Below, in pieces: positions 44,286 to 53,007 of a stretch of DNA of 64,000 nucleotides (positions within the stretch are counted from its first letter, which is position 1; each line of letters opens with the position of its first letter). Source of the DNA: Sabellastarte sp. h YS-2021. Its lineage: Eukaryota > Annelida > Polychaeta > Sabellida > Sabellidae. The position numbers and the translations under genes were made by a program. The stretch lies in NCBI GenBank assembly GCA_964017235.1, contig OZ024936.1, positions 35,052,040 through 35,116,039 on the forward strand. Direction: 5' to 3'. Below the pieces are notes generated by a model. It was not told where the DNA came from, ran no database searches, and saw nothing but the letters and a program-made list of their open reading frames with translations.

Positions 44286-45925
44286 CCCCAGAAGTGGCTG
44301 CGTATGATTAGATGCTGAATACAACTCTTAAACTTTAATACAGTTTAGGTTTGACTATTTGCAGATTAGTGTGGATCTAGAATAGATATGAGTTTAAGGA
44401 CCCTATCGCCTTAAACTCCCAATAATAAAGAACTTACGGCCATCTTAAGGTCAGAAATTTGACTTTTTGCCACTTAATGCCCCCTAGGTCACAGACTGTG
44501 TGGCTCAAATTTTACCTGGGAACATATTACTATATTCTCCTTACATATACCAAGACTTTATGTTAAGGTTAAAATTGTTCTTGAGGCCCATAAAGACCAT
44601 ACGTAGACATTTTTACCCCACAACCCTTAAGGGCTGTCGGGGTATTGTTTTCACCCATGGTGTCCGGATGGGCGGGCGGGTGGGCGGCGGGAAATAGTTT
44701 GTCCGGACTGTATCTCAGAAACCGTAAGGTGTAGGAAGTTGATACTTGGTAGGGATATTGGTTAGGGGGTGTAGGTGTGCAACGTCATGGTCTGACCTTG
44801 ATTTGACCTTGCCGTAGTGACCTTGAGTTTGAAAATCTTGTCCGGGCTATATCTCAGAAACCGTAAGGTGTAGGAAGTTGATACTTGGTAGGGACATTGG
44901 TTAGGGGGTGTAGTTGTGCAATGTCATGGTCTGACCTTGATTTGACCTTTGACCTTGCTGTAGTGACCTTGACCTATAAAATCTTGTCCGGGCTATATCT
45001 CAGAAACCGTAAGGTGTAGGAAGTTGATACTTGGTAGGGATATTGGTTAGGGGGTGTAGGTGTGCAACGTCATGGTCTGACCTTGATTTGACCTTTGACC
45101 TTGCCGTAGTGACCTTGACCTATAAAATCTTGTCCAGGCTATATATCGGAAACTGTAATGTGTAGGAAGTTGATATTTGGTAGGGACATTGGTTAGGGGG
45201 TGTAGGTGTGCAACGTCATGGTGTGACCTTGATTTGACCTTGCCGTAGTGACCTTGACCTATAAAATCTTGTCCGGGCTATATCTCGGAAACCGTAAGGT
45301 GTAGGAAGTTGATACTTGGTAGGGATATTGGTTAGGGGGTGTAGGTCTGCAACGTCATGGTCTGACCTTGATTTGACCTTTGACCTTGCCGTAGTGGCCT
45401 TGACCTATTAAATCTTGTCCGGGCTATATCTCCCCAGAAGTGGCTGCGTATGATTAGATGCTGAATACAACTCTTAAACTTTAATACAGTTTAGGTTTGA
45501 CTATTTGCAGATTAGTGTGGATCTAGAATAGATATGAGTTTAAGGACCCTATCGCCTTAAACTCCCAATAATAAAGAACTTACGGCCATCTTAAGGTCAG
45601 AAATTTGACTTTTTGCCACTTAATGCCCCCTAGGTCACAGACTGTGTGGCTCAAATTTTACCTGGGAACATATTACTATATTCTCCTTACATATACCAAG
45701 ACTTTATGTTAAGGTTAAAATTGTTCTTGAGGCCCATAAAGACCATACGTAGACATTTTTACCCCACAACCCTTAAGGGCTGTCGGGGTATTGTTTTCAC
45801 CCATGGTGTCCGGATGGGCGGGCGGGTGGGCGGCGGGAAATAGTTTGTCCGGACTGTATCTCAGAAACCGTAAGGTGTAGGAAGTTGATACTTGGTAGGG
45901 ATATTGGTTAGGGGGTGTAGGTGTG
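44286..45925 (+). repeat. Tandem duplication, offset 1146 bp
   Basis: 44286-44780 and 45432-45925 appear identical over about 495 bases (flank plus header of the TA-flanked element). The first copy runs 1146 bases before the second begins. The junction at 45431 cuts one 146-bp unit in mid-sequence. Confidence 0.9.
44616..45431 (+). mobile_element. 5' part of TA-flanked 146-bp-repeat element
   Basis: It starts TA|CCCCACAACCCTTAAGGG. The header is followed by about five tandem units (ATCTTGTCC landmarks at about 44836, 44982, 45128, 45267 and 45412; spacing 146, one of 139). It is cut off at 45431 by the duplication junction. Confidence 0.8.
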
Positions 45926-46878
45926 CAGTGTTATGGTCTGACCTTGATTTGACCTTTGACCTTGCCGTAGTGACCTTAACCTATAAAATCTTGTCCGGGC
46001 TATATCTCGGAAACCGTAAGGTGTAGAAAGTTGATACTAGGTAGGGATATTGGTTAGGGGGTGTAGGTGTGCAACGTCATGGTCTGACCTTGATTTGACC
46101 TTTCTGTAGTGACCTTGACCTATAAAATATTGTCCGGGCTTTATCTCGGAAACTGTTAGGTGCAGGAAGTTGATATTTGGTAGAGACATTGGCTAGGGGG
46201 TGTAGGTGTGCAGCATCATGGTGTGACCTTGATTTGACCTTTGACCTTGCATAGTGACCTTGACCTATAAAATCGTCAGGGCTGTATCTCGGAAACCGTA
46301 AGGTGTAGGAAGTTGATACTTGGTAGGGACATTGGTTATTGGCTATAGGTGTGTATTATCATGGTGTGACCTTAATTTGACCTTTTACCTTGCCGTAGTG
46401 ACCTTGACCTTTAAAATCTTCTTGCACCTTTGGGTCTGTCTTTTGATGCAGATTAAGCAAAAGTCATATTAGAATTTATTAAGAATTTTACTTTCATAAC
46501 TTCCCATTGTAAGATAGAATTTCATCAAGTGAGCCGCAGATTTTACTCCAACACCACACATAAGCATTCATTAAATGTATTACCACTTCTGTATGCATGG
46601 TAATATTCAAACCATCTAAACCATAATTCGGAAATGCAGATGTATATAAAGAGTGTTGAATTTAGTTTACTGATTAATGCTGTCATCTTGTCATTGAATT
46701 ATCTTGTTTTAATACTTCATCTTTATACGCATTATCTTTCTTTTAAACATTATTTCTCCATTTAAACATTGTTTGGACCTTTATATAACTGACAGTGCTC
46801 TGAAAGTATCCTGAAGTTTGTACTGGTACAGTACTTCTATATCTCATGGTGTTGAAAATATTTCCCAAGGCTGTGGGG
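45762..46878 (+). mobile_element. Complete TA-flanked 146-bp-repeat element
   Basis: It begins CCCCACAACCC after TA and ends GGCTGTGGGG before TA, so the termini are inverted (CCCCACA). Header, about 4.5 units of about 146 bp, then the AT-rich 3' segment shared with 33960-34278. Units repeat TGACCTTGATTTGACC and GTGACCTTGACC. Confidence 0.78.
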
Positions 46879-47159
46879 TACGGGCATCTCTGATGCTATT
46901 TTTATATCTATATTTTATCAAAGTTCTTTGTTATACCCACTTCCTAAAAAACTGGGTATTATCGCCCATCTGGCCGGGTATTATCGTTGTTATTTTTCAT
47001 TCAATATTTGGTACATCTTTGTCCTACAACAAGTATTGGGTATTATCAACAATCTAATTTGTGTCTTGCAAGGTTTATTTTAGTTTAATTTCCAGTTAGT
47101 TTATAGCTTTTACTCCTGTTGGTGTCTGGTGGTGTTGTCACTTACCTTAAGGTCATGCT

Positions 47160-49545
47160 GTAGTGTGGGGTGTTAGGGTGCCTGTGAGTCACCCACAGGA
47201 TGAAGTATTGGGACTGTCAAGGGGTAGGGATATATTTCTTGAGGCCCCCCACTGTCGAGCTTAGATTAAGGCTTCTTACTTGTGAATAATCCCACCAGTC
47301 ATGTTTTGTCTTCGGGTACTCCCCTTTATGGCACTGTTTACAGTTGCATTGGCTCACAGGTATGAGTGGTTCAACACTAAAGTATCCAATACATCAAATC
47401 CTCCTTTGATTAGAATTGCAAAAAAAATTTCATATTTTTGTTCTTGTCGAAAATTTCAATTTTGGTTAATAGAAGAGGGCTTTTGCTGTTACTGCTACTG
47501 GGAGGAGATGTGTCCCTCAACCCTGGTCCTCTCACACTTGGTGTTCTAAATGCCAGATCTGTAAGGAATAAGGGTCCATTCCTAGCCGATATGGTTGCTT
47601 CAAATGACCTTGACTTTCTCTGCCTTACGGAAACTCATATTCGTCCCTTTCATTCAGACAGATTTTTACGATCTATAACTCCTCCTGATTTTATTTTTTC
47701 TCATAGGCTTCATCCATCAGGCGTAGGGCCAAAAATCCACTGAACAGAAGTCGGCTTCGTCGTCAGATTGCTCGGTGCAGTGCACTTGTAAACAAGGATA
47801 AGTCAGACTATTACGGCAAACTGATTTCAGACAATAGTCATGACTCTAGAAAACTATGGCGTGAGCTGCATAAAACAGGGTCTCCGATGCAACACCTCCA
47901 TCACATGAGTCTGAAAAGTCATTGGCTGACCAGTTTGCCTCCTTTTTTCGAACAAAATTAAGAAAATTAGAGACACTTTTTCTCCCTCTGATACCGTAAA
48001 TGAGGTTCACCCTCCTTCAGATCCTCCAAAAATTACTGTCTTTAGGCAAGTTTCCGAAGATGATGTTGATAAAATAATTAAAAGCTCACCGACAAAATCT
48101 TGCCTGTTAGACCCCTGGCCGACATTTCTTATCAAGGAATGCATTGACATACTGCTACCATCGCTTACAAAGCTGGTCAACTGCTCTCTCAAGGAGGGTT
48201 GTGTCCCTGATGCCTTCAAAACTGCTGTGGTCACTCCTCTTATTAAAAAGGAAAATCTTCCTTCAGACGACCTCAAGAAGTGTCGCCCTGTATCTGGCCT
48301 CAGTTTCATATCAAAACTGGTAGAACCCGTGGTTGCTAAACAGCTGTCAGAACATATCCATGTCCATAACTTAGACAACCCATACCAATCGGTATATAAA
48401 GCCGGTCACTCAACTGAGACAGCTCTTCTCTCCATAAAAAATGGAGTTCACTTATCTTTGTCAAGAGGTGAACCCACTGCATTAGTATTGCTCGACTTGT
48501 CCGCCGCTTTCGATACCATAGATCATTCCACTCTTCTTAGTTGCCTCCATATTTGGTTCAGCGTCAGTGGCTCTGTTCTGCAAATGGTTCACTTCTTACC
48601 TAACAGACCGTTATCAGTCAATAAAAATTGATTCTACTTTGTCAGATGCTTGTAAACTCCTATTTGGCGTCCCCCAAGGTTCTGTCTTGGGCCCTTTATT
48701 GTTCTCATTGTACACCACCCCCCTCAGTTTGATTATCAGTAAATATAAAGGAATAAAGTTTCATTTTTATGCAGATGACAGTCAAGTCTATGTGCATCTA
48801 TCCCAGAAGAATGCATCTGCTGCTTTTGAACAGTTGAACAGGTGCCTAAATGATGTTAAAGATTGGATGTCTACTAGTAAGCTCAAGTTGAATCCTGACA
48901 AGACTGAGTTTATCATCTTTGGTTCGAAGAGACAGAGGGACAAGTTGAAAGCATGTTTTCCTATCAATATTTTGGGCAATCCACTCTGCCCTGTTGGCTC
49001 AGTAAAGAATTTAGGTGTGTGGTTCGATTCTGATTTGTCGTTGTCCAAGCATGTTCAGAATGTCTGCAAAAGTTGTTTTGTGAAACTCTGTGATTTCACA
49101 CATGTCAGGCGGTTTCTTACGATGTTTATGTACTTGTGGCTAATGCTCTTGTTAGTAGTCGGTTGGATTACTGTAACTCACTTTTCAGGAGTCTCTCCAA
49201 GTTCAATCTACGTAAATTACAGGGCATCCAAAATAGTGCAGTCAGAATTTATCAAACACCAGTCGATACACCAGTATAACTCCTGTGCTTAAGAAATTGC
49301 ATTGGCTTCCTGTTGAACAGCGCATAATGTTTAAGACAGCCACACTTGTTTACAAGTTTCTTCACACAGGTTTTCCTAGGTATTTTGCTCCATATCTCTC
49401 GTCCTACAGCAGTCTGGGAGGGTGGGGTAGCAGGTAAACTACGTCTGGCGATCCTGCTGAACGCACTATTCAACTTTACCGGTTCCGGAGACCAGGAACA
49501 CACAGTGGATCAATCAGAGTCTTTCTTATCTGTATGATCCATGTC
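47160..49545 (+). mobile_element. CR1-like non-LTR retrotransposon, internally deleted
   Basis: Endonuclease start, connector, RT and post-RT regions lie in order on the + strand, with an internal deletion and frameshifts. The 5' boundary is approximate. The 3' end abuts a DIRS fragment near 49545, and no poly(A) is seen. Confidence 0.8.
47438..49420 (+). pseudogene. CR1-like ORF2 (endonuclease-RT) pseudogene
   Basis: APE-type endonuclease start: G-G-D-V-S-L-N-P-G-P, L-N-A-R-S-V-R-N-K and L-C-L-T-E-T-H-I. Near 47703 the frame jumps to the connector (S-D-Y-Y-G-K-L-I), so most of the endonuclease is deleted. RT follows from about 48000: T-P-L-I-K-K-E, C-R-P-V-S, L-D-L-S-A-A-F-D-T-I-D-H, G-V-P-Q-G-S-V-L-G-P-L-L-F and Y-A-D-D-S-Q-V-Y. 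The tail carries L-H-W-L-P-V-E-Q. Frameshifts fall near 48560 and after 49120. It cannot be autonomous. Confidence 0.85.
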
Positions 49546-49578
49546 GTACCATCTAGACGACGTGGGTGACTTGACAAA

Positions 49579-50266
49579 CTAGTCCCTGAGAAGTCCAGCA
49601 GTCTCTGTGTTTCTTGAAAGGTAGCCTTCAGTAATGGTGAGATTTAGCTTTTCCATCTTCCTACACAGCCAGTCATCCACAGGCAGTTTCACAGAGACCT
49701 TCCCGGTTGGCTGGACTCGGGAACCGGCAAAAGGGTTATCATCTGAAGATGAAACACTGTCTAATTCAGGAATCTTGTGATGGCCCATAAAGGACCTCAC
49801 ACCTCTGATTGTCTCTCTGTAACTAGCTTCCTCCGAGAGTTCCTGATCAGCTGATTCGTCTCTGTTGAGGTCTCTGTCTGGGGAGTCGTACCGGAAGTTG
49901 CCATCAACAGGGGAGCCTGGTTCACTCTGTAGATCGTCCTCACTGTCAGACCCACCGGTACTCTCAACAGTCTTTCCACTGGTAAGGGTCTGTTCAGCAT
50001 GCAGGGCAGCACTACCGCTACCGGTTAGCAGAACCTCAGGACCTGCACCGGGAGCCTCAACAGGCTGGGTGGCCATCCCTGCACTGGGAGCCTCAACAGG
50101 CTGGGTGGCATTCTGCTGGATTACATATCCTTTTCTCATACTGGGAGCCTCAACAAGCTGGGTAGCCGGTAGTATATACAGGACGTCTTTTTCTGGCATT
50201 TGGCGGGACCGGTCGCACTGACCGGTAAAGCAATTGTCCATTGGATAGGATGAATTAACGCAATAA
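49579..50266 (-). mobile_element. 5' fragment of a third DIRS element (ITR + partial gag)
   Basis: The outer edge TTAACGCAATAAAA (near 50265) and the CTTTTTCTGGCATTTGGCGG motif match the DIRS-1 left ITR inverted. An open frame of 220 codons (50241 to 49579) shows the gag motifs R-S-F-M-G-H, D-N-P-F-A-G and D-W-L-C-R-K of DIRS-1. A short Ala/Pro repeat (Q-P-V-E-A-P) is also present. Everything 3' of gag is missing; the element stops at the LINE junction. Confidence 0.82.
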
Positions 50267-50786
50267 AAAGATATATTTATGAAGTACCACCAGTATCACG
50301 TAACATGCTCTATGATGCGTTAAGAGATGTTCTGACAAGATGTGCACTGCCTAACAATCTCTGTCATGGTCAGGCCTATGATGGTGCCAGCAATATGCAG
50401 GCCACAGGACTGGCCTAGTAACACTTATCTCACAAGATGAAAAAGCTGAAATTAGAGTACACTGCCTCAGACATTGTATTAAGTTATGTTTGCAAAATAT
50501 AACACGAACCATCAGATCAATTAGAGATGCTCTAGACTTGGTGGCAGAAAGGAAAAAACTGATTAAGGTTTCACCAACACATTCAAATTTGTTTGAGAAA
50601 ATGCATAAAAGCATGGGGCTACCCAAAGCACCTTCTTTGAAGCCTCTTTGCATCTCTTAGGTGGACAGTGAGGACAGCAGTCATTGATTCAGTTATAAAG
50701 AATTACACTACCTTGTTGGAAACAATTGATGGGGTCAGCAAAGGATGTTGATGACTATGCAAGAAGAGCAGTTAATGGAGACAAAT
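50267..50786 (+). pseudogene. hAT transposase pseudogene, part A
   Basis: Translation in broken frames gives A-L-P-N-N-L-C-H-G-Q-A-Y-D-G-A-S-N-M, the RNase H-like core hallmark of the hAT branch with 52-kDa-repressor/ZMYM-type proteins. I-R-D-A-L-D-L-V-A-E follows. In-frame stops and shifts are present. It is cut at 50786 by the DIRS-2 insertion and continues at 57337. Confidence 0.75.
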
Positions 50787-50828
50787 TTGAAAATTTTAAT
50801 TACTTAAATGTAGCTTTTATAAGCTACA

Positions 50829-50972
50829 AGCTTACCATGTGGGACTGAATGCTTTACTTGTTGCCGCGAGGCACAGACGACCAACGCTCGAGAAAAACAA
50901 GCATGTAGTTGGTTCGGCCTCATAGGTTGTCGTGACGTCATCACTTCCTGTGTATCAGCCTCCTTTTCGTTG
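50829..50972 (-). repeat. DIRS-2 right (3') inverted terminal repeat
   Basis: Inverted partner of 57173-57319, with TGACGTCA at 50933-50940. An outer extension (50787-50828) contains the palindrome GTAGCTTTTATAAGCTAC, which the left ITR lacks. Confidence 0.92.
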
Positions 50973-51031
50973 AGATTAAACCCATGTCCCCTCAGCTGTA
51001 ATACAGCGGGGAGGTAGGGTGGGACTCTTCT

Positions 51032-51134
51032 CAGTCCCACATGGTAAGCTTGTAGCTTATAAAAGCTACATTTAAGTAATTAAAATTTTCAATTTTATTG
51101 CGCTACAATAGCTTACCATGTGGGACTGAATGCT
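51032..51134 (-). repeat. DIRS-2 internal complementary region
   Basis: Its first half is complementary to the right edge (AGCTTGTAGCTTATAAAAGC...AATTTTCAA) and its second half repeats the left edge inverted (TTTTATTGCGCTACAATAGC). They are fused at ATTTTCAATTTTATTG. It defines both element boundaries to within a few bases. Confidence 0.9.
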
Positions 51135-51606
51135 GAATTCAACCGCCCGGTGGCGGGATTACAGCTGAGACTGGAAGGTCTGAATGTTGTTTTTCTCGAA
51201 TTGAGAGTAATAAAAAATAGTTCCAAAAAATTTCCAGTCTGAGTCCCATTTACAGAGTCCCAATCCTGAAGGTCGGACTTGTAAAGAGCCAAAAACCTGA
51301 TGAGAATACACAGTGTCGTACACTGTAGGGTGTTTGGAAGGAGGATTGTGTACCCGGAGTACACAGATAGGAAGAACCCCTAAGGGCTATGACGTCAGAA
51401 ATGAGGTCAAGGTTCGAGAATTGCTATTTGCAACCTTATTTATAAGACAACCTTATGGTCCCAAGAATTTAAAGTTAATGTAAATTTAATATGTGAGACC
51501 TTACCTGTAACACCCTGATGAGGTAGCTTATACCTAGACCTGGGGAGACTCCTGAAGGCTTAGCTGTAGCGGACGTGCCCCCCCCCTTTTCTTTCCGAAG
51601 AAGACA

Positions 51607-52650
51607 TCACTGAGGAGAAGGGTCTAGGACCTGTTGAGCCGCTACTACTGGTCCCAGATACATGTTGTTGTCGTTGTCCGACCAAGTAAGGTCTTTTAGA
51701 TAAAAATTGGTAAACGTGTTGTGAGCTTTCCAGTGACACGCTTGCATGATCTGGTCCACCGATACCCCACCGTAAAAAGCCTTAGAGGCTGCGAAGGCCC
51801 TAATGTCATGCGCTTTAACTTGGACTAAGTCCAAGGCTTGCTGGTCTGCTTGCTTATAACAAAGTAGAATGGTTTGTTTCAACCATGAAGAGAGAGTAGC
51901 GGGTCTGATATCTGAGGTATGTCCTTTCTTGAAGGACATGAAAAGAAGAGACCGGGACCCTCTCAGGTCCTTGGTTCGGTCCAGATAGTACCTCAAAGCC
52001 CGTACAGGACACAAGGTCCTGTCTTCTTTGAATTGTCTATCTACAATGGTAATCAAGGCAGGAATAGTCACCGGAGACACACTTTGAGAACCTTCTCTTG
52101 CTAGCTGGTTTTTGGCTATAAAATCTGATGAAGGGAACAAGGCTACCTTTTCCCATTGGCCTAGATTAGATACTTTGTTTGCGACCCAGGCGTGGATTTC
52201 ACTGCGGCGCTTGCCGGAGGCCAGAGCTAGCAAGAAAGCAGTCTTGAGAGTGAGATGTTTGAGGTCTGTGTCTTTCATAGGCTCAAAGGGCGCTTTTGTG
52301 AGCTCATTGAGGACAACAGATAGGTTCCACTGAGGAAGGTTTCTGGAACTCTTGGGGCGATCCCTGTGAAAACTGGAGAGCAACCTGTGAAGGTCCTCAT
52401 TATGGGCAATATGCTGGGCCGTAGGGCCCAGAGTGTCAACAATAGCTGTCCTGTAACCATCAATGGTAGAGGGGCGCCTGTTTAGGTCTTGGTACAGATA
52501 CATAAAGAAATCTGAGATTTGCTTCACAGATGGTGAGGAGAAATCCACCGAATTATCTCTGCACCATTTTTCAAATAGGGCCCACTTTGATTTGTAGATG
52601 TTCCTTGTTGAAGACCGCTGAGGTGCAGCAATTCTCTCTGCCACTTCCAC
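51607..52650 (-). CDS. DIRS-2 tyrosine recombinase (ORF3)
   Basis: 347 codons; the true start may lie upstream in the ORF2 overlap. Core-binding region (Y-K-S-K-W-A-L-F, S-T-I-D-G-Y-R-T-A-I), then arginine in G-K-R-R-S-E-I-H-A-W, H-D-I-R, C-H-W-K-A-H-N-T-F and the tyrosine in N-F-Y-L-K-D. The full catalytic set is present. It catalyses insertion of the circular DNA intermediate. It is clearly related to the DIRS-1 recombinase along its whole length. Confidence 0.92.
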   Translation of the reverse strand: MEVAERIAAPQRSSTRNIYKSKWALFEKWCRDNSVDFSSPSVKQISDFFMYLYQDLNRRPSTIDGYRTAIVDTLGPTAQHIAHNEDLHRLLSSFHRDRPKSSRNLPQWNLSVVLNELTKAPFEPMKDTDLKHLTLKTAFLLALASGKRRSEIHAWVANKVSNLGQWEKVALFPSSDFIAKNQLAREGSQSVSPVTIPALITIVDRQFKEDRTLCPVRALRYYLDRTKDLRGSRSLLFMSFKKGHTSDIRPATLSSWLKQTILLCYKQADQQALDLVQVKAHDIRAFAASKAFYGGVSVDQIMQACHWKAHNTFTNFYLKDLTWSDNDNNMYLGPVVAAQQVLDPSPQ

Positions 52651-52779
52651 AGAGAAGCCTTGTTCTTGGAGTTGTCCACTCCTAGAGACCAGGCGTGGAG
52701 GTTGAGGTGCTGCGGGGAGCTGTGGAACACGAAGTTGTGGGACTGCTTGAGGAGTGTTGTCGACACCGGGAGTTGTAGA

Positions 52780-53007
52780 TTTATTTGGGGTTTTTTACGT
52801 CGCTTTCAACACTGTACAGGTCATATCACGACGGGTAGTTGGAAGGGCAGAGGAAACCAGTACATAGAGTTCGCTAGGGTTGTGTACTGTAAACTGCCGA
52901 CCAACGGCAAGCAACTACCAGCTTTCCCACTTACGGCCATGACGGGGATCGATCCCCGGCCGCAGAGGTGGGAGGCGAGAGTGTTACCACTCTGCCACCG
53001 TGGCCCC
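52780..53007 (-). mobile_element. tRNA-derived SINE inside DIRS-2, 14-bp TSD
   Basis: CCGGGAGTTGTAGA occurs at 52766-52779 and 53008-53021. On the minus strand the insert starts with tRNA-like sequence: A-box GGTGGCAGAGTGGTAACACT, B-box within CGGGGATCGATCCCCG. It ends with GTTGAAAGCGACGTAAAAAA and CCCCAAATAAAT. The 3' domain matches that of the SINE at 11582-11768 (GTTGAA-G-GACGTAAAA-CCCC), although the heads differ. It disrupts the end of ORF2. Confidence 0.9.

Noticed and set aside
44500-45843. Two identical 65-codon ORFs as duplicated genes
   Set aside because: They lie in the duplicated flank/header of a non-coding transposon and have no protein character.
21960-46430. Hammerhead ribozyme in the 146/147-bp monomers, as in animal retrozymes
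   Set aside because: The core CTGATGA with GAAA is not present in either strand of the consensus units.
48007-48378. Minus-strand ORF over the LINE RT
   Set aside because: Antisense shadow of the RT domain.
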